64,000 bases of DNA from NCBI GenBank assembly GCA_963698495.1, contig CAVORB010000021.1, forward strand, positions 18,273-82,272, read 5' to 3'. Below the pieces are notes generated by a model that was not told where the DNA came from, did not search any database, and saw only the letters and a list, made by a program, of their open reading frames with translations. Positions 54,701 to 61,651 of the stretch are shown piece after piece (position 1 is the stretch's first letter; every line of letters begins with the position of its first letter). Made by a program: the position numbers and the translations under genes. This DNA is from CAVORB01 sp963698495 (GTDB taxonomy: Bacteria > Pseudomonadota > Gammaproteobacteria > Chromatiales > Chromatiaceae).

Positions 54701-55186
54701 CGAGATGAGGAGCACACCGTCAGGCCTCAACACCCGCCGCACTTCTGCGATGAATTGATCATGCTCGGCAATATGCTCCAGCGTCTCGAAACAGACCACG
54801 ATATCGACCGACCGATCCTTGAGGGGGACCGCCAGACAGGCCCCTACTTCGAACCGAAGATTCTCCGCACGGTAGCGGGCGGAGGCATGTGCGATGACCG
54901 TCGAGTCAACGTCGACCCCGACGACGCCCCTAGCGCGTCGCGCCAACATCGTGGAGCCGTAACCCTCACCACAGGCGATGTCCAGTACGTCGAGACCGTC
55001 GCAAAGGCTAGCCGCGACAAGATATCGATGAAGGTGCTCAAGCTCGAGCTCGGCCCCGACACCGGGCACGTATCGCTCCCCGTCGAACGCCATTCCGCCG
55101 CTGCTCGGGTCGAAAGGAATCAGTTCATTCTCGGGTGTCCGAGGTTTGATTGACCGTTCTCGATTCGCTTTGCGTTGCGGGCACAT
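51794..55186 (-). CDS. Methyltransferase - coiled coil - GT2 - GT4 multidomain protein
   Basis: About 1,130 residues. In order: class I methyltransferase (FDGERYVPG start, LDVLDIACGEGYGSTMLAR, VCFETLEHIAEHDQFIAEVR); a long coiled coil of RLAETEQ heptads encoded by 21-bp DNA repeats (54050-54238); a GT2 domain (VSIVVPVFNKIDFTQQCLDA, NLGFIGSCNAGAA, LNNDTEVMTNWL); a GT4 domain (FRGFVDDLDDLMAEA, LSVAPLRYGAGIKGKIATCM). The last 700 residues parallel the two-domain enzyme at 22860. WbdD of E. coli O9a combines methyltransferase, kinase and a coiled coil that sets chain length; here the coiled coil joins methyltransferase to glycosyltransferases, so a similar ruler role is possible but unproven. Start at 55186 is 5 bp after the HddC stop; ATG 55258 would overlap it more, ATG 55093 is also possible. 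Confidence 0.88.
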   Translation of the reverse strand: MCPQRKANRERSIKPRTPENELIPFDPSSGGMAFDGERYVPGVGAELELEHLHRYLVAASLCDGLDVLDIACGEGYGSTMLARRARGVVGVDVDSTVIAHASARYRAENLRFEVGACLAVPLKDRSVDIVVCFETLEHIAEHDQFIAEVRRVLRPDGVLLISTPEKTNYDAMIGEPNPHHELELSREEFSSLIARHFPSCRLYGQRVLYASCLAPLSQSADDFAHYYQYDDERRGIRETTSLDRPTYLIAVASTGVLPVLPAGLYEGRFQVNLLSSVLGGVRERDEKIIALSDESRHAEQRILETERRLDEVGEQLAETERRLAATERPRAETEQRLAETEQRLAETEQCLAETEQRRAETEQRRAETEQRRAETGQRLAEIESSRTWRYAQAFAIRPAVRLKASAKNVVGRVTAGAKRTVLAGISRLPISAAGKARLERVALRVYRKAGGRPTLSDVIIPVGDQVFAPVRASKQLRHRPERERLSPTPRLDAEGPEVSIVVPVFNKIDFTQQCLDAIEAYTHGVGYEVIVVDDHSTDGTPAALARRSGIRYLRNDENLGFIGSCNAGAAAALGRYLVILNNDTEVMTNWLVELVDTFHIRPDAGLVGAKLLYPNGVLQEAGGIIWQDGSGWNYGRTDHASRPEYNYLREVDYVSGACIMLPKALWDQLGGFDAHYAPAYGEDSDLAFRVRERGLRVYYQPMAEVIHYEGITSGRDLSAGIKAYQVENARKLFERWKHRMADHGPPGVEPEREKERSVKHRMLVIDACTPTPDRDAGSITALGIMSMCQHLGCKVTFIPESNFTWIDKYSDALARIGIESIVYPFCERVDQHLADRGSTYDVVMIFRGGIAAEYLKVIRERAPQAKIVFHTSDLHYLRLQREAEVKGSSTLALSASRTKTAELRVISGVDCTIVHSTEEKEILEQREGVETPIVLFPWILDIKARTKAFSERRDIFFLGGYQHPANIDAVTYFVEEIWPLISRRLPGTRFLIVGSNAPETFQTLGDDSVVFRGFVDDLDDLMAEARLSVAPLRYGAGIKGKIATCMAYGVPVVTTTIGAEGMSLRDGEEVLVADDPEAFADAVVSLYQNADLWMRLSQASQDFVEQHYSSARGEQIMREVLLAAGAPVDR
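54050..54238 (-). repeat. 21-bp coding tandem repeat (nine units)
   Basis: Nine consecutive 21-bp units, each a seven-residue heptad (RLAETEQ, RRAETEQ, CLAETEQ variants). Units at 54071-54133 are three near-identical copies of GCGGCGCTGTTCCGTCTCGG plus one base; the outer units diverge. Gain or loss of units keeps the frame. Confidence 0.9.
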
Positions 55187-55190
55187 GCGT

Positions 55191-56345
55191 CTAGTATCCC
55201 CGTCGTTCACTCGGCCACAACAGTTCCGAACGCAGCGCTTCATCGATCCGGCGCGCAACGACGTTCACGAAACCAACCCCCAACCGCTCGGCAAGCGCCG
55301 CAGCCTGGTCTCCCGCGCCCACAAACAGCGAGTCGCTGCGCCGAACATCCCAATCATGGAAAACGGCGTTGATCGTTCTAACCCAGTTCCCGCCGTGGCT
55401 CTCGCAGATCACGCAGTCAGCCTGTGCCCCCTGCAAACGCAACTCTTGAATGCCGGCCTCAAGCCGAAGATCCGTATTCTCGGCGTCGCTCAACAAGAAC
55501 ACATACGAGCCCGCCTCGTGGGCGAGCCGCAGCGCCTCGAACTCCGCCGAGTACGGGGCGGGCGCCTGACCCGAGGCACTTTGCGACACGGGCTTCCAAA
55601 GATCGCCGGCGCGAAACAGGATCGCGCGGCGCGAAAGAGCGCGGCCAACCTCAACCTGCGCGGCCGCGTAGGATTCGGGGGTACCGATGTCAAGAAAGAA
55701 GCCATCGTAGGCCCATCCGCCGACGGCCCTATCGCCCACCAAGGACGGGAGGACATCCTTTTCCAGCGAGCAAAACCCGGTCCCAATCCCGTTCAACACG
55801 CGTCGTCGCAGGTGATAAACACCGCCGCTGATGAGTCCGGGTCCAGACCGCCCCTTTTCTCGGAACGATACGAGACGGTCGCCGGAAAGCTCCACCGAAC
55901 CGTATCGCGACGTATCGTCGATTTCACGCAACGCGATCGAAACCCAGTAATCGTGCTGGCGGGATCGGTTCAGAAAATCGAGCCAATCGAGATCGAACCA
56001 GGAGTCGCCATTGAGCAACAGGAAGGCATCATCCAGCTCGGCGGCCGAGTGGACCAAAGCCCCTGCCGTGCCCAACGGCTCCGGCTCGACACGGACACGG
56101 ACGCTGCAGGCCAAGCCCGCGCGAGGTCGCCAGTCCCGGAAGTGATCGACGAACCTGTCTCCCAGATGGCCGGCGGAGACAATGACGTCCCTAACCCCAT
56201 AACGCGCGAGCTCGTTGATCAATATGTCGATGAAGGGAGTCCCGCCAACCGGAAGCAATGGTTTCGGGATCTGTCGCGCAAGTACGCCGAGGCGCGTTCC
56301 CAACCCGCCCGCGAGAATCACGGCCTGCTTCACCAGGGGGTTCAT
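55191..56345 (-). CDS. hddC: HddC-type heptose-1-phosphate nucleotidyltransferase fused to a degenerate HAD domain
   Basis: 384 residues. Residues 1-235: sugar nucleotidyltransferase (AVILAGGLGTRLGVLARQIP with the PKPLLPVGGTPF lysine, LLLNGDSWFDLDW, GFFLDIGTPESYAAAQ), expected to make GDP-D-glycero-alpha-D-manno-heptose. Residues about 243-370 align with GmhB-type HAD phosphatases (FVGAGDQAAALAERLGVGFV) but the catalytic LDRDG motif reads LFRAG and the later CRKP motif is missing, so the phosphatase is probably dead. The operon (gmhA, hddA) supports the pathway. GDP versus ADP donor is inferred from the HddA/HddC type. Confidence 0.88.
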   Translation of the reverse strand: MNPLVKQAVILAGGLGTRLGVLARQIPKPLLPVGGTPFIDILINELARYGVRDVIVSAGHLGDRFVDHFRDWRPRAGLACSVRVRVEPEPLGTAGALVHSAAELDDAFLLLNGDSWFDLDWLDFLNRSRQHDYWVSIALREIDDTSRYGSVELSGDRLVSFREKGRSGPGLISGGVYHLRRRVLNGIGTGFCSLEKDVLPSLVGDRAVGGWAYDGFFLDIGTPESYAAAQVEVGRALSRRAILFRAGDLWKPVSQSASGQAPAPYSAEFEALRLAHEAGSYVFLLSDAENTDLRLEAGIQELRLQGAQADCVICESHGGNWVRTINAVFHDWDVRRSDSLFVGAGDQAAALAERLGVGFVNVVARRIDEALRSELLWPSERRGY

Positions 56346-56950
56346 TCTACCTCGGACGCGGTATCCGCAAAGATACTCCTCTCAATCAGTTCGCAGATCA
56401 GGTGGCCGATCAGAATGTGCCCTTCCTGGATGCGAGGTGTCTGATGATGCGGCACTCTGAGGCAATGATCGCAATAATCGCCCATCGTCCCACCACCAAG
56501 GCCGGTTAGCCCGACGGTTGTGATCGCGAGGTCCCGACACATCTTGAGGGCGTTAACGATGTTGGGGGAGTTTCCTGACGTGGAGATCGCGAAGAACAAG
56601 TCACCTGGTCGCGCAAGCGCCTCAATCTGGCGCGCGAAAACCGCCTCGTAACCATAGTCGTTTGCGATGGCCGTCAATACGGAGGTGTCAGTGGACAGCG
56701 CGACGGCAGGCAGCCCGGGACGATCGAAGCCGAAACGGCTGACGAGTTCACCGGCGAGGTGTTGGGAATCGGCGGCCGACCCCCCGTTACCGGCGAACAA
56801 CACCTTGCCCCCCGAATTGAGCGTGCGGACGCCGAGCTCCGCGACGCGGGCGATCTGCGACCTCAGCCCAGGATCGTCCCGCATTTGGGCGATGACTTCG
56901 GCGCTCTGCGCGAGGCGTTCTGCAATCAGGTCAATCACGGCAACCGCCAC
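56342..56950 (-). CDS. gmhA: Sedoheptulose-7-phosphate isomerase
   Basis: 202 residues, SIS domain. GKVLFAGNGGSAADSQHLAG with ELVSRF, ALSTDTSVLTAIANDYG and ISTSGNSPNIVNALKMC are diagnostic for GmhA, which turns sedoheptulose 7-phosphate into D-glycero-D-manno-heptose 7-phosphate. First step of the heptose pathway; overlaps hddC and hddA by a few bases. The GMHA histidine/glutamate metal site is seen in QHLAGE and GHILIGHLICELIE. Confidence 0.95.
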   Translation of the reverse strand: MAVAVIDLIAERLAQSAEVIAQMRDDPGLRSQIARVAELGVRTLNSGGKVLFAGNGGSAADSQHLAGELVSRFGFDRPGLPAVALSTDTSVLTAIANDYGYEAVFARQIEALARPGDLFFAISTSGNSPNIVNALKMCRDLAITTVGLTGLGGGTMGDYCDHCLRVPHHQTPRIQEGHILIGHLICELIERSIFADTASEVE

Positions 56951-57966
56951 GACTGGGTGCCGATGGATGAGAAATGCACGGGCATGGTCTGCCCGGGAAG
57001 CGAGCTTAAGGCGGATACCAGCTCGACCCTGCGCACCGGATCGACGACCAGGGTGAAGAATCCGCCGCCGCCGGCGCCAGAGATCTTGCCAGCGTAGGCC
57101 CCATTCTTCATCGCCACCTGGTAGGCCTCGTCGACAGCGGGATTGGTAATCTCGTCAGCGAGTTTCTTCTTCGCCGCCCATCCCTCGTTCAGGATATCGG
57201 CGAAGCGTCTGATGTTGCCCTTGAGCAGCGCTTCCTTGATTCGGTATGTCTGCTCTTTCATCGCCATCAGCACCTCGGTGGAACGGCTTTCGTGGGACTC
57301 CATATTGTCAATCTGGCGCTGGATGATTGCCCCTGACGCGCGCGACTGGCCTGTATAGTAGAGCACGAGCGAGGCCTCGAGCTCCGAGGTGATCCAGTTC
57401 TTCACCCGCAGAGGGTTCACGATGACCCTGTCACCGCCGTAGAACTCGATGAAGTTGAACCCGCCAAACGTGGCGGCATACTGGTCCTGCTTGCCGCCGG
57501 AAAGCCTGACTTCCTGGCGCTCGATCTCGTAAGCGAGGTGGGCGACATCGTACTCTCCCAAGGGGAGGCTGAGATACTCCGCAAATGCCTTGATGATTGC
57601 CACCACCATGGTGGAGGACGAACCCAGGCCCGAACCGACTGGGACGTCTGACGACGTGGTGATGCGAAGCGCGAGCGGCCTGCCGTCGTTGAAGGTGCGT
57701 ACGATCCGATTGTAGACGCCGCAGTGCAGATCGAGGCGGCCATCGAATGGCAACTTGGGAGAAAGGTCATAGCGGACGGATTGACCGAGGTCGGCTGCCT
57801 TGATCTGTACACCCTCCTCCGGCTCGAGTTCCTCGAGCGTGCAGCTATTGTACTGGCATATGGTCGCGTTCAGCACCACGCCACCGTATTCGTCGCTGAA
57901 CGGTGAGACATCCGTTCCGCCTCCGGAGAATCCGATGCGCAATGGGGCACGTGAACGGACGATCAT
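56935..57966 (-). CDS. hddA: D-glycero-D-manno-heptose 7-phosphate kinase (GHMP)
   Basis: 343 residues, GHMP kinase. N-terminal RSRAPLRIGFSGGGTDVSPF, ATP loop PVGSGLGSSSTMVVAIIKAF, and C-terminal AYAGKISGAGGGGFFTLVVD. HddA phosphorylates heptose 7-phosphate at C1 to give the alpha-1,7-bisphosphate, after which GmhB-type phosphatase and HddC act. The only HAD phosphatase here is the degenerate one in HddC, so the bisphosphatase must be encoded elsewhere. Confidence 0.93.
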   Translation of the reverse strand: MIVRSRAPLRIGFSGGGTDVSPFSDEYGGVVLNATICQYNSCTLEELEPEEGVQIKAADLGQSVRYDLSPKLPFDGRLDLHCGVYNRIVRTFNDGRPLALRITTSSDVPVGSGLGSSSTMVVAIIKAFAEYLSLPLGEYDVAHLAYEIERQEVRLSGGKQDQYAATFGGFNFIEFYGGDRVIVNPLRVKNWITSELEASLVLYYTGQSRASGAIIQRQIDNMESHESRSTEVLMAMKEQTYRIKEALLKGNIRRFADILNEGWAAKKKLADEITNPAVDEAYQVAMKNGAYAGKISGAGGGGFFTLVVDPVRRVELVSALSSLPGQTMPVHFSSIGTQSWRLP

Positions 57967-57984
57967 CTCTGGGAACCGATCGGT

Positions 57985-58719
57985 CTACAGATCGCTGTCA
58001 TTGTGGAAAGGCGGCCGGTCGCTGTTGGACTGCTTGAGCGTCTGCTGATCATCCCGGTATTGGTTGAGGTGAATCCTCAGCTCCGCTTCCGGCTGCTCGC
58101 CTTGGGGGCGACGGCCGCCCTGTTCAATTTCGTGGCGGAGACGCTTGCGCACCACAACCTCGATAGCACTCTCGCCGATCGGCGTTAAGGTTTGATCGTA
58201 GGCCGGGAGACCGTACCGGTGCGTCGCGTCCAGCAGTTCTATCCGTTGGATGTCGGCGCTTGGCCCGAGGCCGCGCAGAAGATCAAGAAGATTGAGCGAG
58301 CGAGGGCTCCAAGAGCGCTCCTTGTACAGGGTGAACGTGTGCTTGTGGTCGCGGTTGTTCCGACTCGGAAACACCCCTTGTTCATAAAGATCCTCGTCAG
58401 GGACGGTGAACACGAGATGGCCTCCAGGTCTGACAACGCGAAACCAATTTGCCAGTCCCTCCCGAGGGTCCCTGAGATGCTCTAGGCAATGGCTGGAGTG
58501 GACGAAATCCAGGCTCTCGTCACCGACCCCCTCGAGGATCTGGGCATCGCCGTCTTCAATATCCCAAGTTCGGACCGACTGCATAAGGGGAAACAGCTCC
58601 CGGTACAGACCCAAAGGGTCCGGCTTTCCCCCGATGTCGATACCTTTGCCAACAAAGTAGCGGCTGAGAAATCGCGGATCCCTCAATCGACGCTGTATAG
58701 ACTTAGAACATTCTTTCAT
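57985..58719 (-). CDS. SAM-dependent methyltransferase (class I)
   Basis: 244 residues. GKGIDIGGKPDPLGLYRELF replaces the usual DxGxGxG motif I; then SLDFVHSSHCLEHLRDPREG and VRPGGHLVFTVPDEDLYEQG. Such enzymes with IDIGG..DPL are common in polysaccharide loci. The C-terminal 40 residues are hydrophilic and Gln-rich. Placed between hddA and the ABC transporter, so it may methylate the glycan, perhaps as a chain-end cap; not proven. Confidence 0.85.
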   Translation of the reverse strand: MKECSKSIQRRLRDPRFLSRYFVGKGIDIGGKPDPLGLYRELFPLMQSVRTWDIEDGDAQILEGVGDESLDFVHSSHCLEHLRDPREGLANWFRVVRPGGHLVFTVPDEDLYEQGVFPSRNNRDHKHTFTLYKERSWSPRSLNLLDLLRGLGPSADIQRIELLDATHRYGLPAYDQTLTPIGESAIEVVVRKRLRHEIEQGGRRPQGEQPEAELRIHLNQYRDDQQTLKQSNSDRPPFHNDSDL

Positions 58720-58755
58720 TACTCGGCCGCCGTTCGCGTCACCCCTGCTGCGGCA

Positions 58756-59547
58756 TTATCCCGCGTCGAAACGTGTGCGCTGGTGTCCCTGGAAATACTC
58801 CAGCGCGTCGTCGAGCCCACCCTCGTAAACGATTTTGCCATGAGCAAGCACGATGGCACGATTGCAGAATCGCTTCAGGATGGCTGGATTGTGGCTCGTC
58901 AGAACGAGGATCCTGACGTCGGTTACTAGGTTTACCAACCGATCCTCCGCCATCTTGAAAAAGGCGCTGTCGCCAGCCCCTATCCATTCGTCCATCAAGA
59001 GGATCGAGGCGCCCCATGCCGTGGCAATGGTAAACGCCAATCGGGCAAGCATACCACCAGAGTACGTGTTGAGCGGCATGTGCAGATAGTCGCCAAGCCC
59101 GGAATACTCCGCGATCTCATCGAGCTTCCTGTCGATCTCGGCCCGCGTCCTCCCGTCGATAAGGCTGCGCAGAATAATGTTCTCGATCCCCGTCAGATCC
59201 ATTTCCATCCCAAGGCGGATGGCAAAGATGGTTGAAATCCGACCCTGCGCCTCGCGTAAGCCCGTGACGGGCTCGAAGATCCCGGCGAGAGTTCTGAGCA
59301 GCGTGGTCTTGCCTGCGCCATTGTTGCCAACGATGGCGAGTCGGTCGTCCGCTTCGAGGTTGAGGGTTACGTCCTTCAATGCCTGCACGGCGAATCGACC
59401 GGGAGCCACCTCGACGATCTCGCTTCCGATATCGGCGCGAGTTCCGCGCGCGCGGCGCAGCACCGCTGCGGATGAGGCCACCTGCACCGGAAATTGCACG
59501 CTCACGCGATCCAACCGGAGGAAGGGACGCGAATCCCGGGCGTTCAC
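58756..59547 (-). CDS. Wzt-type polysaccharide ABC transporter ATPase
   Basis: 263 residues. Walker A IVGNNGAGKTTLLRTLAG, signature YSGGMLARLAFTIATAW (with SGG at the ABC C-loop), Walker B ILLMDEWIGAGDSAFFKM. Wzt energises export of O-antigen or capsule across the inner membrane. It lacks the C-terminal carbohydrate-binding domain that in some systems recognises a methylated chain end, so export may not need such a cap. Overlaps the permease gene by 4 bp. Confidence 0.93.
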   Translation of the reverse strand: MNARDSRPFLRLDRVSVQFPVQVASSAAVLRRARGTRADIGSEIVEVAPGRFAVQALKDVTLNLEADDRLAIVGNNGAGKTTLLRTLAGIFEPVTGLREAQGRISTIFAIRLGMEMDLTGIENIILRSLIDGRTRAEIDRKLDEIAEYSGLGDYLHMPLNTYSGGMLARLAFTIATAWGASILLMDEWIGAGDSAFFKMAEDRLVNLVTDVRILVLTSHNPAILKRFCNRAIVLAHGKIVYEGGLDDALEYFQGHQRTRFDAG

Positions 59548-60371
59548 AGGCTTACCAGCACCCTCGACTTGGTTCGGCTCACTACCAAGACGGCTCCCCC
59601 AAGAAGCACGGCGGAAAGTACGCTTGCAACGACCCAGGACATGACACTCGGCGCATAGCCGACGACGGGACCTCGGAGTACCTCGATGAAATGGTAGAGC
59701 GGGTTGAAGACGACGATCGCCGAGCGAAGGCTGGTGTCAAAACCCGACGCACCACCCCCGGGGTCGCCATAGGTTCCAAGCAGCATCGAAGGCATCCAGA
59801 TGATCGGCGTGACAAAGAACAGCAGGTTGATCATCGGGGGTATCAGGTTCTGGAGCCAGCGGTGAAACACAGCGGCGATTCCGAGCAACGCCGTCACCCC
59901 CACCGCGGCGGTAACATAAATCACCATGCAAACGCCCAACTGGAACAGGTTTGGTTCAGGAAAGACTCCGAAGGCAGAGATCACGAGGAGGTAGGCAGCA
60001 AAGTTCAAACCCAGAATGAAGGCGTGAAGGCAGACGCTACGAAAAAAGAAGACGCTCATGGGCATAGGGATTTGCACGAGAAAACCCTTGTTTCGCGTCA
60101 GCACGGAAAGCGCGTCCGTGGCAGCCAAACTGACGAAACGCCAGGCGAGAAACCCGGCGGCGAGGTATGGCACATATATCTCCGTCGGACGCCCGAAGAT
60201 CTTGCTGTAAATGAAACCGAGGGCGGAAAGCACGAGAAAGAAGCTGATCGTGTGCCAAAGTACGCCGATCCGGGTTCGGATGTTACCGCGACGCAGATCG
60301 TTCCATGCCAAAGTGAGCCAAAGCGCGCTGCGCTTGAGGCCTCCCGCGAAATCCTCCAGCCCCTTCTTCAT
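59544..60371 (-). CDS. Wzm-type polysaccharide ABC transporter permease
   Basis: 275 residues, six hydrophobic helices in the ABC2_membrane pattern (RTRIGVLWHTISFFLVLSAL, YVPYLAAGFLAWRFVSLAAT, LLFFVTPIIWMPSMLLGTYG, FNPLYHFIEVLRGPVVGYAP). The NPL-hydrophobic-EVLRGP motif is typical of Wzm/KpsM-class exporters. Forms the channel with the 58756-59547 ATPase. The presence of both this and a Wzx-like flippase nearby is noted separately. Confidence 0.92.
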   Translation of the reverse strand: MKKGLEDFAGGLKRSALWLTLAWNDLRRGNIRTRIGVLWHTISFFLVLSALGFIYSKIFGRPTEIYVPYLAAGFLAWRFVSLAATDALSVLTRNKGFLVQIPMPMSVFFFRSVCLHAFILGLNFAAYLLVISAFGVFPEPNLFQLGVCMVIYVTAAVGVTALLGIAAVFHRWLQNLIPPMINLLFFVTPIIWMPSMLLGTYGDPGGGASGFDTSLRSAIVVFNPLYHFIEVLRGPVVGYAPSVMSWVVASVLSAVLLGGAVLVVSRTKSRVLVSL

Positions 60372-60398
60372 CGACAGAGAACTACTACCGGTAGACCC

Positions 60399-61142
60399 TC
60401 ACGCGACGGGTTTGCGGAACACGAACTGCGGCCAGATCTGCTCGGAATGAAGCCCTTGCTCAATAATCATCTCCTCCACGGCCTGCGTTGCCCCGAGACA
60501 AGAGGACATGCACGCATCGTCGTAGACGAGATAGCCACCCGGGCAGAGCCTGGGAGCGACCGATTCCTGAGAGAACTTGACCGCCGAGTAGATATCGCAG
60601 TCGATGTGAGCCATGCCGAAAGACGCTTCCCGAGCGTAGACGCTGTCGACGGTATCTTCGAACCTGCCCTGTACCAGGGTGAGATTGTCCAGTCCCTTCT
60701 GGGCGATGAAGGACTGGAGTTCGCCCAAATCGACATCAGAGAAGTCGCCCGCATCATGTAGGTCGATGCCGTAGTCCGTCGGCGGCATGCCCTTAAAGGT
60801 ATCCAGCGCATAAACCCTCGCGTGCGGATGGAGTTCGCGCAGACAGGCGGCCATGAAAATTGCGTTGCCTCCTCTCCAACTGCCGAATTCAATGATGTTC
60901 TGTGAACCAAGCCTCCCCACGAAAAACTTGAGGATCAGGAAAATATTCATCCTGTTGTGTTCTGTTACCACGGAACGCCCTTTCGCAAGCTCCGCCGCGC
61001 GACGGTACAGAGGATCGGCCAGAACATCGTCCCGCAGGCCACCGAACTGCAGACCCCAGCCGCGCTGGTAGCCTTCGTAGGCATTGCGCCCCTTTTGAAA
61101 GACGTTCTCCCGCTTCGGGAAGTCAGGCAAAGTTAGCGACAT
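60399..61142 (-). CDS. TylF/CmcI-like class I methyltransferase
   Basis: 247 residues. NIIEFGSWRGGNAIFMAACL (motif I), VYALDTFKGMPPTDYGIDLH, FGMAHIDCDIYSAVKFSQES and CPGGYLVYDDACMSSCLGAT (Mg-binding Asp) are TylF/CmcI-like. It is a different paralogue from 50262-51059. First gene of the long minus-strand operon, next to the permease after 27 bp. Substrate unknown; glycan O-methylation is the likeliest role. Confidence 0.85.
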   Translation of the reverse strand: MSLTLPDFPKRENVFQKGRNAYEGYQRGWGLQFGGLRDDVLADPLYRRAAELAKGRSVVTEHNRMNIFLILKFFVGRLGSQNIIEFGSWRGGNAIFMAACLRELHPHARVYALDTFKGMPPTDYGIDLHDAGDFSDVDLGELQSFIAQKGLDNLTLVQGRFEDTVDSVYAREASFGMAHIDCDIYSAVKFSQESVAPRLCPGGYLVYDDACMSSCLGATQAVEEMIIEQGLHSEQIWPQFVFRKPVA

Positions 61143-61651
61143 TGATTCGGATCCCCAGAAGACCGCAGGGCGCGTCGGAAGAGAATGAAGGAGTATACCG
61201 GGCCGTAGCTGTGGGCGCGAGCGCGGGCCACGCTAGTTCCAACGTCGGGCATCGGCGCTTCACTGAACTTCGGCAGCATTGCGCGGACCAGTTGGAGCCT
61301 GGGCGCGTAAACCAACCCGCTGCTCGGATTGAGCCTCGCGTCCTTGCTCGATCCGGCTATCGCCGCGGCAGGGCGTTCGACGCGATAACTTGCGAGAAGC
61401 GGAAGAGCGGTCGCCGCAGACGCTCCTTTGCAAAGCCGCAACCGAGCGAGGTTTTGGTCAGGATGGCCCCGGGTCAGGCTGCGACCACAACACGAGGGCG
61501 GATTTAAACCCAGGTTGTCGAAAATGGTAAGGTGCCGTCAGTTTGGTGCAGTTTGCCGAAAATTGGCTGTGGCTTTCTCGATGAGCATTTTCCAGATGCT
61601 GTCGGCTAGGTTCGGCTCGTCACGGCCGCCTTGCCGAGTAGCGCTTTCGAC
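61143..61651. other. Divergent intergenic region, promoter area of the polysaccharide operon
   Basis: 509 bp between the first gene of the minus-strand operon and the plus-strand flippase. It must hold the promoters for both. Open frames within it (for example 61133-61441 minus) lack family motifs. No JUMPstart/ops element (GGCGGTAG) was seen. Confidence 0.45.

Noticed and set aside
61133..61441. Minus-strand 102-codon frame upstream of the polysaccharide operon
   Set aside because: No family resemblance and it occupies the expected promoter region.
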